Part shown: positions 11,094-21,161 of the stretch, in pieces
Numbering within the stretch: the stretch's first letter is position 1
Layout of the letters: the number at the start of each line of letters is the position of its first letter
Assembly (NCBI RefSeq): GCF_000427645.1
Contig: NZ_KE386571.1
Coordinates: forward strand, 3,672,895-3,736,894
Origin: Sphingomonas phyllosphaerae FA2
GTDB lineage: Bacteria > Pseudomonadota > Alphaproteobacteria > Sphingomonadales > Sphingomonadaceae
Length of the DNA: 64,000 nt
Direction: 5' to 3'
The notes under the pieces: model-generated
Seen by the model: only the letters and a program-made list of their open reading frames with translations
Databases searched by the model: none
What the model was told of the DNA's origin: nothing
Position numbers and translations under genes: made by a program

Positions 11094-12543
11094 GTTCGCC
11101 GCGCGGGCCGGCGCCGTCGACGAGCGCGTCGACAGCTTGGTCCTGCGCGGCACCTTCGGGTCAGTCGATGAGCAGGCGCAGTGGATCGCGTTTCACGAGG
11201 CGGTTCCCGCGCCGTTTCGCTCGGTGCAGATCTATGACGCCGAGATCGGCGGCGATATCGACGCCAGTGAGGCGTTCGATCCAGCACGCACGGTCCAACT
11301 GACGATCGTCAAGCCCGCCGTCGATGGCGCTATTGCCTTTCTGTTCGCGGCGACAGCGGCTGAATACCTTGAGTCGCAGGCTGTCTCGGGGCGTGTCCTG
11401 TCCGCGGAGATGGACTCGCGGGCGATATTCCAGGCGCGCGGACTGGACGTTGCCGTATGGGATCTCGGCACGGCAATCACGCCGCCGCCGCAGACCGTGC
11501 CGATCAGCCCGCGCAAGCTGGTCAAGGACTATGTGCCCGATCGTGAGGTGGTCGACGATCTCTCGCCCTGGCTGATCACAACGCGGCCCGCCGTCGAGTC
11601 GCCGGAGTTCATCGGCTGGCGAATTCAGGCAGCTCGCAGGCTCCTTGGTGCGCTCATGAACAGCGCATCGACGGAGCAGGGTGTTGTTTGGCTCCAGGCG
11701 TCGGGACCGCCAATATTGCGCATCCGCGCCGACGACCCGGCGCTGACGGACGCCTGGGAACAGCTTACGGCCTGTGCGGAATGGGTGTTCCTGACCGGCT
11801 CGGATATCGAGGTGCGCCACCTTATTTTCGCCCTCGAGCTGGCGCGGGCGAACCGCCCCGACTTGGCCCTGCCGGCCATATCCGCGCAGGCATTGGAGGC
11901 TGCGCGTGCGACCTATGAGGCGCATGTCCAGTCCGCCAGCCGCGAGACCCTCAAGGCGCTCGCGGACCTCCGAAAGACCGTGATCGACGAAACTCAGAAG
12001 GTCACTCAGCGAGCCCAAGACCTGACCAGCGGTCTTTGGCGGGATGTTGCGGTTTCCGCGGCACCGTTCGTGATCAAGGTGTTAGGCGATGCGAGTAAGA
12101 CCACCAAGCCGGGGATCGCCGCAGGATTCTATTTTGCCGCGGCGATCTTCATCGCAGTTTCGTTCGGCCTTCAGGTTCGGATCAACAAAACCTTTCTCGA
12201 CAACCAGAGGAATGCACGCGCTAAGTGGTTTCAGACGCTCTACGGATATATTTCGGCGAACGAGCGTCGGGACATCGCGGAAGAACCGATCGAAAAGGCG
12301 GTGGCGAGCTATAACGAGACACGGTTCCTAGTGGGCTTGATCTACCTTTCGCTCATTATTGTGCTGGTGTGGTTCGGCGTGACAACATTGCTCGACCGTA
12401 CTGCAAACCCAACGCCCCCGGCTAGAATCCCGGTCAAAGCTTTGCCTGCCAGAACGTCTCCGCACCAACCTCTCCGTGTCGGCGGAGGCAATAGACCGGC
12501 CGCCGTGACAATAAATTCGTCCGGAACGCCAGCGACAAAGTGA
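11053..12543 (+). CDS. coiled-coil/transmembrane partner of the NA37-type protein
   Basis: This 496-residue protein of unrecognised family has a mixed alpha/beta region at about 1-290. A helical, coiled-coil-like stretch (ETLKALADLRKTVIDETQ) runs from about 295 to 335. Two transmembrane helices lie at about 354-373 and 423-444, and a proline-rich tail follows. The two helices enclose a short loop, giving a hairpin membrane anchor with the large N-terminal domain probably cytoplasmic. Its start lies within the 3' end of the nucleoid-associated gene, so expression is coupled. The layout, a DNA-binding-type protein plus a membrane-anchored effector-like protein, resembles abortive-infection pairs, but the function is unproven. 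Confidence 0.7.
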   Translation: MTTTLKPLIDLAREFAARAGAVDERVDSLVLRGTFGSVDEQAQWIAFHEAVPAPFRSVQIYDAEIGGDIDASEAFDPARTVQLTIVKPAVDGAIAFLFAATAAEYLESQAVSGRVLSAEMDSRAIFQARGLDVAVWDLGTAITPPPQTVPISPRKLVKDYVPDREVVDDLSPWLITTRPAVESPEFIGWRIQAARRLLGALMNSASTEQGVVWLQASGPPILRIRADDPALTDAWEQLTACAEWVFLTGSDIEVRHLIFALELARANRPDLALPAISAQALEAARATYEAHVQSASRETLKALADLRKTVIDETQKVTQRAQDLTSGLWRDVAVSAAPFVIKVLGDASKTTKPGIAAGFYFAAAIFIAVSFGLQVRINKTFLDNQRNARAKWFQTLYGYISANERRDIAEEPIEKAVASYNETRFLVGLIYLSLIIVLVWFGVTTLLDRTANPTPPARIPVKALPARTSPHQPLRVGGGNRPAAVTINSSGTPATK

Positions 12544-13058
12544 TTCCAGATGGCTTGCTCCTAGCTGACCTGCCGGCGACAAATAACTGTCGGCCGTCCC
12601 TGGTTCGCCGCGTTGAGCACACTAACGAATGACCAGTTCTACGATCTGCGATCGTCTCGTGCGGCTGAAACGTCGGTGGTAGAGGTGACGCGCTAGAAAT
12701 GGCCAATTTTGGCGCGAGCGGACATTACCGATGTGGTCGCAGACGGCGATACTTGGCAGCTTCCGGTCGCGGAAAGCCATACCCGGTCACTCACGACACC
12801 ACCGGCGTTCGTCGAAACCGGCCGCCCATTCATCTGTCAATGCCGCCCCGCAAGGCGGCGCCGCGTGTTTAACAGCGGTGATTGCAGAAACCCGGTTCGA
12901 CCTTGATCGATCGAGTGGGACTGCAAACGTGGTTGTGGAAGCCCGCTTTGGCCTTCGCAGGAAGCGCGTGCCCCTGCCGCCGCCGGCTTGAGGCCTCCGC
13001 AGCCTGAACGCGCGGACACGGACCGTCGCGACATGCAGCCGATCGTCGCGCCGATCTC
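12544..13058. other. convergent intergenic region
   Basis: This lies between convergent genes. A stem GCCGCC/GGCGGC is present near 12842-12857 without a U-run. Some words here (such as GCCCATTCATCTG) recur in the 8.4-8.8 kb gap, which suggests shared degraded intergenic sequence. I see no gene. Confidence 0.45.
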
Positions 13059-16000
13059 TCACGAGCCGGGCACCACCGCGAACGCCGTGGTCGCCTCCTC
13101 CTCGAAGGCGGGCTCGATCCGCCGCCACTCCGCCGAGGCCAACGGCGCCACGCCGTGGACCGACGCGAACGCCGTCATGGCCAGCTCGCTCAGCTCCACG
13201 CGCTGCCCCTCGGCCCGAAACTCGTCCTCGTCGACGGCCTGCGGCAACCCGTCCCGCCACCAGGTCGTCCAAGCCATCGGCCGCCCCCCGCCGTCGATCC
13301 AGCGGTCGACGCTACCCGGCACGCGCTGCCATCCCATGGCGAGGGCGGCGTAGGGGCACAGGACGAGCAACCGGTCGGGAAGGCGGCCGAGATCTCGCGA
13401 CCGAAAGTCCGCGACCAGCGACGGGTGCGCCTCCATCTCGTCGTAGGAGAACGAGGGGCCGCCCGACCAGAAGATCAAGGGCAGATTTGACAATGCGTCA
13501 TCCAGGCCGCCGTCTCCGAGATTTGCGAGAGAGCCAGCGGACAGCGTCTCCACCACGGCAACGGACCGACTTTCCCGGCACGCCGTCGTACGCCATTCGG
13601 CCAGCACGCCCGCAGGCGACGCGGCCGGAGCGGAGCCGGCGGCGTCAAGCCAAGCTCGTCGCTCCTCCGGGCGCCACATGGTCGGCGGACGAGCCAGGAT
13701 GACGTCCGCCGGACGCCGCGAGGGTCGGGGCAGGTCCGGGCGCATCGGGTCCGCATGCAAATCGAACAGGAGGTCGCGCGAACGCAGGAGCTCCCAGCGG
13801 CCGGCGTGGAGCAGCTCGGCAGCGACGTGCCGCAACGCCCGCAGCGTCGCGAGCTTGTGCGGGAGCAGGTACGACAGGCCTATGCCAAGCCGCTTCAGCC
13901 TTCCCTCAAGCTCCTTGCCTCCGGCGGATCCGTACGCGGCCGCGCCACCCCATCCCTGCACCAGCCGCCCCGCCCGGCGGCGAACGTGCTCCGTGGACAC
14001 GCCGGCCACCTCGGCGATGTGCCCTACCTCGCGCTGCCACCCGTCGGTCCACCCCAAGGGATCGTCGAAGACTGGCGCGTCGGCGCGCGCCCCGATCGCT
14101 CCCGATCCGCCGGGTTCCCGCCTTGACGGAAGCGCGAGATCGTAGAACGCCGGCAGCTCGTGGACCTCCACCGGAAGTGGAAGTCCCCAACGAGCGGCCA
14201 GCAGGCGCGCCGCGGCGACGACGGCCAAGTCGTCGCTAGCCGCAAGCGTCGCGACGCACGGCGCGAAGGTCGCGCGGACGCCGGCTACGCCAGCGGCGTC
14301 GACGAGGAGGCGCGACGCGGCGGACGCGCCGTCCGGATGGTCGAGGAGCCGCTCAACAGCGCAGGCGAACGTGGTAACCTCCCGTACGCCAAGCAGGGTT
14401 GCTGACGCGCGCGCGGCGCCGTCCTCAAGCTCTGGTACGCCCAGCACAGTAGCCCGCACCAGAAGCTCGGCCAGGAGCCGATCGTCAGTCACCGGGCCGG
14501 CGTTGCCTCCGGCGACAGGAACGACCGCCACGCCGCGCGCGAAGTCCCGCGTGGCTCGCAGCTGCGCCTCAAGAAGCTCCCACAGCGCGGCCCAGGGCAC
14601 GTTCTCGAACAGCAGCGGTAAGATGCGATCGGCCGACCACAGCATGCCGGCGATCCCGTGACGGCGAGAAGAGAGGTCGCAGAGGAACTCCCGCAGCGCC
14701 TCGCCGTGAGCGTCCGGCAGCCCAAGCAGGTGCCGGACCTCATGCCGCCGCAGCGCGCCCCCATCACTCGGCCACGACCAGCCCTCCCCATCCAGGTCGT
14801 CGCACCGGGCGAGCAACGCTTCCGCCTCGGGCCGCCGCCCGGTCGCCAACGCCACCTCGGCCGCGGCGATCGCAACGCGCGGGTCGGCCATGACGGCGGG
14901 GTGAAGGCGCGAGAACGCCTCCACGTCCTCCCAGCGCGCAGTCCGAATCACGCGTTCAGCGGCCCGCCTGACGTTCCAGCTGGGCGATCGCTCGACCGAC
15001 TCGGCGAATTCAGCCTGCTCGCCGGCCTCGGGCGGACCGCCCGACCCGACGGTCAACGCTAGCTCGGTCGACGTGGCCGGTACCGCCGGCTCCACCGCTG
15101 CGCGGGAATTTGGCAGCTCAGCTGCCTCAGCCGGTTCGGCCGTGTCGTCGCCGCCACCGGATCGCCTGCGCGCGTACTCGCGCTCCTCCTCGACCGCGCG
15201 GGCAACCTCATCAAGCCGGGTTATTCCCTCGTAGAGCCGGTTGGCCGGGTCTCCCGCACCCTCGTTCGCGACCTCCGCCGCCGGCGTCGACGCGCTGGCG
15301 GCACCCGCCGCCGCGCCGCCGCCGCGAGCGGCGGCCGCCGTCTCGAGCGCGCGCAGCAGGTCGCGCCGGGTGTCGTGGACGCCGACCGCGACGATCGCGG
15401 CAGCCGCCGCCGCCTCCAGCCCGGCGACCTCCGCCACGGGAGCAGCCGCGAGAAGGTCCTCGAGGAACGAGCCGGTCTCGACCGTACTACCGTGGGGCTC
15501 CGCGTACCAAGGCAAGCAAAGCGCCGACCAAGCGGCGAGCGCCGCGCCGCACCGGGCCGGATCGCGCGCGACAATACCGCGCAGAAGGGCGTCAACCGCG
15601 CCGTCCCACGAGACCGTCCCGACCTCCATCGCCCAGTCGAAGCCGGCGAGCGCGGTGCCCGGGTCCGCCGCCGCGCACTCGCGGAGCACCTGGCGGACGA
15701 TGCGCCGCGCCATGTCGTAGCCTTCTGTCCGCTCGAGACCATCGACGAGGCGCAGCGCGAAGAGGGCACGGCGGCCCCGGCCCGCAGGATCGGCACCGTT
15801 CGCCCGCTCCAGCAGGTCCACCCACAGCTGGTACTGCGGATCCTTCTTCGCGGCCAAAAACACGCCGAACGCCTCGCCGCGAAGTCCAGCCAGCAGCTCG
15901 CGCGCTCGATTGGGCATGCCGGTCCGCGCGAAGTCCCGGGCGATGCGGCTGCGCTCCTCGACGTCAGATCGTGGATCCGAGCCGTCGAGATCCGCGAGGG

Positions 16001-19000
16001 CGCGCTCCAGGATCGCTGCGGCCGCGGCCGGGTCCCGGTCGATGGAAAAGGCGCCAAGCGCGTTGCTTCGACGGAAATCGGGCCAGTGGCGGAACGCAGC
16101 GCCCTCGGCGATCCGCTCCTCGACGATGGACGCGACCGCCGATCCGGGCAGCCGGGCCTCGCGGCACAGCGCGTAGAGCAATCCGAGCACGACGCGTCCG
16201 AGGCCGGGCAGCCGGAAGGCGAGCATGTTGTCCTCGCCAGGCCCGTATCGGGCGCCCGCCAGGAATGTGAGCGCCGAGGACGCGATTCCCCGCGCCTGCG
16301 CACCTGACAGGGCGCCCCCAGCGCGCACGCTGCCGATGGCTGCCGAGATTGTTACGACGTGGTGCTGGACGCCCCGAAGCAGGCGATCCGCAGGGGCGGC
16401 CGGAGTGTCAAGGGCGAAGCCCAGCGACGCGCGTACGAGGACGCCGTCCGCGATGGCTTCGCAGGCGGGCTCCAGCTCATCGGCGCGGATCGAGCCCAAC
16501 TCGCCCAGTCCGCGCAAGGGTGCGTGCGCCAGGAACGCCTCCGCCGAGGGACGGTCGCCGACCCGAGCAGCGACGTTCGCGGCGAACAGCACCCACGACC
16601 GGTGCAGCGCCGGCATTCCAAGATCGGCGGCAGCCGACCGGAGCAGCGACGCTGCCCGCGCCACGTTGCCCGCGGCCCTGCTCGCGTCCGCGGCCTCGAT
16701 TGCAACCGTCGGCAGGTCGGCTGTCGCGACCCGCCACTTCGTGCAGACCGCTTCCAGATCGGCGTTCGGGTCGGCGTCCATATGCGCCTTGGCGAGCGCG
16801 AGGCCGATCACCGCGTCGAGCTCCTCCCCGGCCTCCGAGGGCATGACGGCCACCGCCTTCGACAGCTTCCTCTCGATCTGCTCGGCATCCAGGAGCCGAA
16901 CCGCCCGGCGGGACCAGTCCTCCAGCCTCTCTTCGAATCCATGGATCAGAGAGGGCTGCACCCCGCCTCGCAGTTCACCAAACGGGCCGTTCGCGTCGAA
17001 GACGCGCCGCGCCTCGTCGACACGTCCATCGTCCAGCAGCGCGTCTACCACAAGCCACTCGGCGCCCTCCTCGTGGGTTTCGTCGAGCAGCTCTTTCGCG
17101 CTGTCGACGTCGCCCAGCTCCAGCAACGCCTCGACCAACGCTGTCGCGCTCTCCATGACGGAGTCGCGCCGATCGATCTCGTCGTGGGCGAGCATCAGCT
17201 CGAAGAGCTTAGCCGGGTCGGGCCTGTCCGCGATCAAGCTATAGGCGTCCGACAGATCGCCAACGACTGCGCCGCGCCCACGGCCCGCAACATACTGGCT
17301 CACAAAGTAGTCGCGGGTGGCAATAGCGCGGGCGGCCTCCCGGTCGCCCGCCAGAAAGGCGTATCGAAACGCGAGCCACCGCTGCGGGCTCTCGGGCGCC
17401 GCCTCGGGCACGAGGCCGCCCAGGCGGCGGTACAGGGCCGCGGAAGCATAATCGGGGTCGGCCTTGCCGAAGCGAAGGACCGGCTGATTTCGCACGAAGA
17501 GCCTGAAGCTGTTGTGGAATACCGACCAGCCGCGCGCGGTAACGAGCAGGAGGTGACCCACCGCACTGAGCGCCGCCTCGACCGCGGCGTCGCCTGTCAC
17601 GCGCGTGAGCAGTTCGGGTTCGATCTCGCCCTGCGCGTGGACGACGAGAGCCAGTACCTTCCTGACCGACGCTGGGTCAGGCGCCTTATCGATCCAACGC
17701 CACGCCGCACGGTAGACCGCATCCAGGTCGCCGCCCTCGCCCAACTCGCCATCCAGCAACGCGCCGCGTTCCGCCGGCGTCGCGACGAGCAGCCGCTCGA
17801 TCAGATAGCGGGTGACCAACGGGTGACCGCCGCCGACGCGGTGCAGCTCGCCGCGATCGACCTCAGGGTCGAGCCGCGCCACATCGGCCATGTCACCGAT
17901 GGTCGCGCGCGAGAGCGGTGCGATGTCGATGCGTCGGTCGTCGGACCCCGACTGCTCGCGGACGGAGGGCGGCATGCCCGGGAGATCCAGCCGCTGCGTC
18001 CCAATAACGAACAGGACCCCGTCTGGCACCGCCTGCGGCAGGGGCAGCGCCGCCAGCAATGAATGCGCCGGAAACTCCTCGCGCGGAACGTGGTCGAGGC
18101 CGTCGACTACGACGACGGTGCGCACGCCGTCCGCGGCGAAGCGATCGCCAGCCTGAGCCACGAGGCGCTCGAAGTGTTCGCGACGCGCGTCGAGATCCTC
18201 GTCCCTTAACCGTACCGTCTCGAGGCCGGATGCGATCAGCTGGGTCGAGAGGTCGTGATAGAATGCGTCCGCCTCGCCACGGCCCTGGCCCTGCGCGGCT
18301 CCCGGCAAGAAGGCGAGGTAGCGGACGACGCGCAGGGTGGCATCGTCGCGCAGCTCGCGAGACAGCAACGTCGACTTGCCCGAGCCCGGCGCGCCGACGA
18401 GGCCAATGTAACCCGAGCTCGTAGCGGCGAGGACCGCCGACAGCCGCGCCTCGGTGGCGGAGTTCCTCTGCACCCAGGCTCCGACCGGGAAGTCGTGCGC
18501 GAAGCGCAGGGCGAAGCGGTCTGGCCAGCCAACCTCCTCTAGCAGCTCGCGCCGCGCCCAGCGGTCCTTTCGCGGGTTGTCCGCGACGAGCGTGCCGATG
18601 GCGCGGGCGAGCTCCTCCACCTGCCGCTCGCGCCGCGCGTCCCCGCCCGGCTCGAAGGGAACAGCCGCGGCCGCGCCCGAGACGAGCTCGAGCCGCGGCC
18701 AGAACGCGTCGAACTCGGGGTCCGCCAGCCCGCTCGCGGCGACCAGCGCGTCCACCACCGGCGCCCACCGGGTCGCTCGCCAAGCGGCTAGCGAGCGGTC
18801 GGGTTCAGCTCGCCACTCGGCTACGAAAGCCGCCGTAGATGACGTTGCGTCACCGGGCACCAGCCTGTCGGACGAGGAGGGGTAGTCGTTGGTGAAGTAA
18901 CGCAGGCGGACCGGCATGCCCGGGTGGTCCTGGACCAGTGACGAGTAGGCGTCGGCGAGGTTCGCGATCTCGCCGCCGGAGCCCATGAAGAGGCCCACCA

Positions 19001-19259
19001 GTCCGAAGCCGGAGGGAACGAGCGATTTCTTGAACTGGTGCGCGACGATACCGTCCGCCAGTCCAAGCACCAAGTCGTCGACGTCGCCCGCGCCGCGATC
19101 GGCGAGGCCCACCCAGTGCAGCTGGCGGCTTGCGAGCGCGTCGTAGACGAGCCTGGCGGAGGCACGGTCTTGGTGGCGGTAGCCGCGCCGGGCGGCGCGC
19201 TCGCCCTCGCCCGGCGGCCTCATTCCCCTCGCAGCTGTGCCAGTCGTGCCCATACCCAT
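13059..19259 (-). CDS. giant Avs-like STAND NTPase with Cap4-like N-terminal domain
   Basis: This protein has about 2066 residues (2079 from a TTG at 19298; a start at the ATG at 19223 is also possible). Numbering here is from the longest form. The N-terminus has GYRHQ (39-43), DVDDLVL (72-78) and QFKK (88-91), a pattern like the DUF4297/Cap4 nuclease domain at the front of some antiviral STAND proteins. The NTPase follows with Walker A GAPGSGKST (302-310) and Walker B TVVVVDGLDH (394-403). The remaining approximately 1500 residues are Ala/Leu/Glu-rich helical repeats, TPR-like, suited to recognising a phage protein. An Ala/Gly-rich linker lies near 1330. Size and order match Avs proteins, which sense a conserved phage protein and activate the N-terminal effector. 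It is transcribed alone, convergent with the pair to its left. Confidence 0.7.
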   Translation of the reverse strand: MGMGTTGTAARGMRPPGEGERAARRGYRHQDRASARLVYDALASRQLHWVGLADRGAGDVDDLVLGLADGIVAHQFKKSLVPSGFGLVGLFMGSGGEIANLADAYSSLVQDHPGMPVRLRYFTNDYPSSSDRLVPGDATSSTAAFVAEWRAEPDRSLAAWRATRWAPVVDALVAASGLADPEFDAFWPRLELVSGAAAAVPFEPGGDARRERQVEELARAIGTLVADNPRKDRWARRELLEEVGWPDRFALRFAHDFPVGAWVQRNSATEARLSAVLAATSSGYIGLVGAPGSGKSTLLSRELRDDATLRVVRYLAFLPGAAQGQGRGEADAFYHDLSTQLIASGLETVRLRDEDLDARREHFERLVAQAGDRFAADGVRTVVVVDGLDHVPREEFPAHSLLAALPLPQAVPDGVLFVIGTQRLDLPGMPPSVREQSGSDDRRIDIAPLSRATIGDMADVARLDPEVDRGELHRVGGGHPLVTRYLIERLLVATPAERGALLDGELGEGGDLDAVYRAAWRWIDKAPDPASVRKVLALVVHAQGEIEPELLTRVTGDAAVEAALSAVGHLLLVTARGWSVFHNSFRLFVRNQPVLRFGKADPDYASAALYRRLGGLVPEAAPESPQRWLAFRYAFLAGDREAARAIATRDYFVSQYVAGRGRGAVVGDLSDAYSLIADRPDPAKLFELMLAHDEIDRRDSVMESATALVEALLELGDVDSAKELLDETHEEGAEWLVVDALLDDGRVDEARRVFDANGPFGELRGGVQPSLIHGFEERLEDWSRRAVRLLDAEQIERKLSKAVAVMPSEAGEELDAVIGLALAKAHMDADPNADLEAVCTKWRVATADLPTVAIEAADASRAAGNVARAASLLRSAAADLGMPALHRSWVLFAANVAARVGDRPSAEAFLAHAPLRGLGELGSIRADELEPACEAIADGVLVRASLGFALDTPAAPADRLLRGVQHHVVTISAAIGSVRAGGALSGAQARGIASSALTFLAGARYGPGEDNMLAFRLPGLGRVVLGLLYALCREARLPGSAVASIVEERIAEGAAFRHWPDFRRSNALGAFSIDRDPAAAAAILERALADLDGSDPRSDVEERSRIARDFARTGMPNRARELLAGLRGEAFGVFLAAKKDPQYQLWVDLLERANGADPAGRGRRALFALRLVDGLERTEGYDMARRIVRQVLRECAAADPGTALAGFDWAMEVGTVSWDGAVDALLRGIVARDPARCGAALAAWSALCLPWYAEPHGSTVETGSFLEDLLAAAPVAEVAGLEAAAAAAIVAVGVHDTRRDLLRALETAAAARGGGAAAGAASASTPAAEVANEGAGDPANRLYEGITRLDEVARAVEEEREYARRRSGGGDDTAEPAEAAELPNSRAAVEPAVPATSTELALTVGSGGPPEAGEQAEFAESVERSPSWNVRRAAERVIRTARWEDVEAFSRLHPAVMADPRVAIAAAEVALATGRRPEAEALLARCDDLDGEGWSWPSDGGALRRHEVRHLLGLPDAHGEALREFLCDLSSRRHGIAGMLWSADRILPLLFENVPWAALWELLEAQLRATRDFARGVAVVPVAGGNAGPVTDDRLLAELLVRATVLGVPELEDGAARASATLLGVREVTTFACAVERLLDHPDGASAASRLLVDAAGVAGVRATFAPCVATLAASDDLAVVAAARLLAARWGLPLPVEVHELPAFYDLALPSRREPGGSGAIGARADAPVFDDPLGWTDGWQREVGHIAEVAGVSTEHVRRRAGRLVQGWGGAAAYGSAGGKELEGRLKRLGIGLSYLLPHKLATLRALRHVAAELLHAGRWELLRSRDLLFDLHADPMRPDLPRPSRRPADVILARPPTMWRPEERRAWLDAAGSAPAASPAGVLAEWRTTACRESRSVAVVETLSAGSLANLGDGGLDDALSNLPLIFWSGGPSFSYDEMEAHPSLVADFRSRDLGRLPDRLLVLCPYAALAMGWQRVPGSVDRWIDGGGRPMAWTTWWRDGLPQAVDEDEFRAEGQRVELSELAMTAFASVHGVAPLASAEWRRIEPAFEEEATTAFAVVPGS

Positions 19260-19839
19260 GATCTGGCGGCGGCACCCGGCGGAGGCAAGTGCGGTCAAGC
19301 CGCTCGCGGGCAGGCCTCGTCCGCGAGCGGGTCGGCACCGCCCGCGGGCGAACCGCGCCTCATGGGGATGATCTGGACTCCCGAGCCAACCTCGTCATGA
19401 CGGAGATCAGCTAACCGCATACCGTCGACAACGAAGACGCGCCGCGGACCGGGCGGCTGCCGGTCACGATCGTTCCCGCCACTTGAACGTAGGTCCGATT
19501 GTCGTAATCGGCGCCGGATAGCGGCCGTTCTGCTTCCCACCACTCTCAGACACCCAGCCGTGATGACAAAGCCCGCTGCTGACGCAACAAATCCGGGGTG
19601 CAAAAGCTCAAATGACTGGCATCAGCGGAGGCAGCGCTGCGCTCCTTGGGGGGCGCTACGCCACCCCGCTACGAGGAGGCGTCTCGCACTTAGTCTTAGA
19701 ACCGTTGGGAGCTTATTCATTGCGGCTTTGACCTTCGCCGTACTTAGCTCCCGCTTCAAGACCGTCTCCGCCTCAGCACTGCCAATTTTGTGGGAGCTTG
19801 AAGTCCCACGTTTGCCACGCCGTGGGACCCCGACCAGCC
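19260..19839. other. intergenic, upstream of the STAND gene and downstream of the 19.8 kb gene
   Basis: About 580 bases with no supported gene. A short hairpin GTGGGA (19790-19795) / TCCCAC (19804-19809) lies near the 3' end of the next minus-strand gene, but without a clear U-run on either strand. The STAND gene promoter should be here; I see no obvious consensus. Confidence 0.5.
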
Positions 19840-20391
19840 TTAGACGGCCTGAAGCGTCGTCATCATCATCGTCTCGACATCCATGATAATCATCAGATTT
19901 CCGATCGTCGAAATGATCGGCGCATGGGCGGGCTTGCGCTCGGCGGCGGCGCGGACCGCGTCCATGGCGATCGCGAAGCCCTCCTCGTGGTACGATCCCG
20001 TCATCTCGCGAACGATCAGCCGGCCCTTGGTACTCATGCGCACCACTGCGTTCAGTTCCGCGAAGACGATTATCGCAGGGCTTCGCCGATCCTTTTTCCA
20101 GAGGCGCCCGTCGGGGAGGACCGCCGCCTTCGCCTCACCATCTGTGATGACAGCGAGCATCGTGACGGGGCCATCCCCGATCACCTCCGGATCAAAGGCT
20201 GAGAAAAGCATGTTGTAGTTTTTGGCTAGCGCAAAGTCTGCCAGTGACTTCTGATCGGCTTCGGTCGGCGTTGTACCGCCCATGAAGATCGTGTCGGCAT
20301 CGGCGGGTTTTTTGCCGGTGTCCTTGGCCATCTCGCGCGCGATGGATACCAGCATGTGGTTGACACCGTGGTGGTCAAGCGTGTCCTTCAT
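19840..20391 (-). CDS. hypothetical protein
   Basis: This 183-residue protein of unrecognised family starts at an ATG with GGAGG 8 nt upstream (GGAGGATAAAGAC then ATG), a strong start signal. It has no signal peptide or clear membrane segment. The C-terminus is methionine-rich (LMIIMDVETMMMTTL). It is the last gene of a minus-strand series (22051 to 19840) in the mobilisation segment. An in-plasmid accessory role is likely, but nothing more specific can be said. Confidence 0.65.
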   Translation of the reverse strand: MKDTLDHHGVNHMLVSIAREMAKDTGKKPADADTIFMGGTTPTEADQKSLADFALAKNYNMLFSAFDPEVIGDGPVTMLAVITDGEAKAAVLPDGRLWKKDRRSPAIIVFAELNAVVRMSTKGRLIVREMTGSYHEEGFAIAMDAVRAAAERKPAHAPIISTIGNLMIIMDVETMMMTTLQAV

Positions 20392-20614
20392 GTCTTTATC
20401 CTCCTTGGCGACGTTCGGCGCACTATTTTCATCGGTTCGCTCGAAGCACCGAGCGTTAGAGGCAATTTATTTCCAGTTTCTTGCCTCGAACCGAACCCGA
20501 AGCCGACACTGCGATGTCGGTACCTTGCGTAGCGCACAGACCTGCGGAAGCGTCATCGTCTTCGATCAACTCGCGACTAGGTCGAGGCTGCGTGTGCTTA
20601 CGGAAGTGACATCA

Positions 20615-21106
20615 TCAGGCGGCCTGCGACCAGATGTGGTATTGCGCAGCGTCATAGACGGCATCAGGGCGCATGACCTGGCGCGCCAGCCAGGCGCTGG
20701 CCCGCTCCAAGCCGTCGTTCAGATCGTCGGCGGGCTTGCCGTCGATGTGGAGGATCTCGCTGGGCGCCAGCCGGAAGTGCCCGCGGACCTGCGGCTGCGG
20801 CATCACGCGTCCGCGGTTGCCCGCCTTGGACAGCCACAAGCGGCAGCCGGTCTGGATGTGGCAGAGGCCGTCGCGCGGCAGGAACACGACGACGTCGGTC
20901 AGTGCCGGGGCAGGGCCGGTGCGAAAAGCGAGGTGCAGCACGTCGGCGTTGGTCTCCACCGCGTGGCGACCCATCTTGATCTGGTCTTCGATACCGAGCG
21001 CGTCCCCAGCGGTGATGGCGACGCCGGGCTTCAGCTTGCGGGTGCCAAGCAGCAGCTTGACGACGGCGCTGGTGACGGCGGCTTCGAAGGTCGTGGTGGT
21101 CATCAT
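20615..21106 (-). CDS. hypothetical protein
   Basis: This 163-residue protein starts MMTTTTFEAAVTSAVVKLLL. The start at 21106 is supported by AAGGAG 5 nt upstream; the longer frame to 21343 only reads into the next gene antisense and should not be used. A globular alpha/beta composition is suggested by segments such as DVVVFLPRDGLCHIQTGCRL. I recognise no family. It follows the 21162-21680 gene in the same direction and probably belongs to the same transcription unit. Confidence 0.6.
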   Translation of the reverse strand: MMTTTTFEAAVTSAVVKLLLGTRKLKPGVAITAGDALGIEDQIKMGRHAVETNADVLHLAFRTGPAPALTDVVVFLPRDGLCHIQTGCRLWLSKAGNRGRVMPQPQVRGHFRLAPSEILHIDGKPADDLNDGLERASAWLARQVMRPDAVYDAAQYHIWSQAA

Positions 21107-21161
21107 CGTATCTCCTTGTTTCATCCCCCGTGTCGGGGGCGCATTCTCGTGTTCGCTGTTC

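Noticed and set aside
16359..18062. 567-residue plus-strand frame inside the STAND gene
   Set aside because: Shadow of the GC-rich third-position pattern of the giant minus-strand gene.
19295..19603. 102-residue minus-strand frame upstream of the STAND gene
   Set aside because: No recognisable domain, no ribosome-binding site, and it overlaps the STAND start region.
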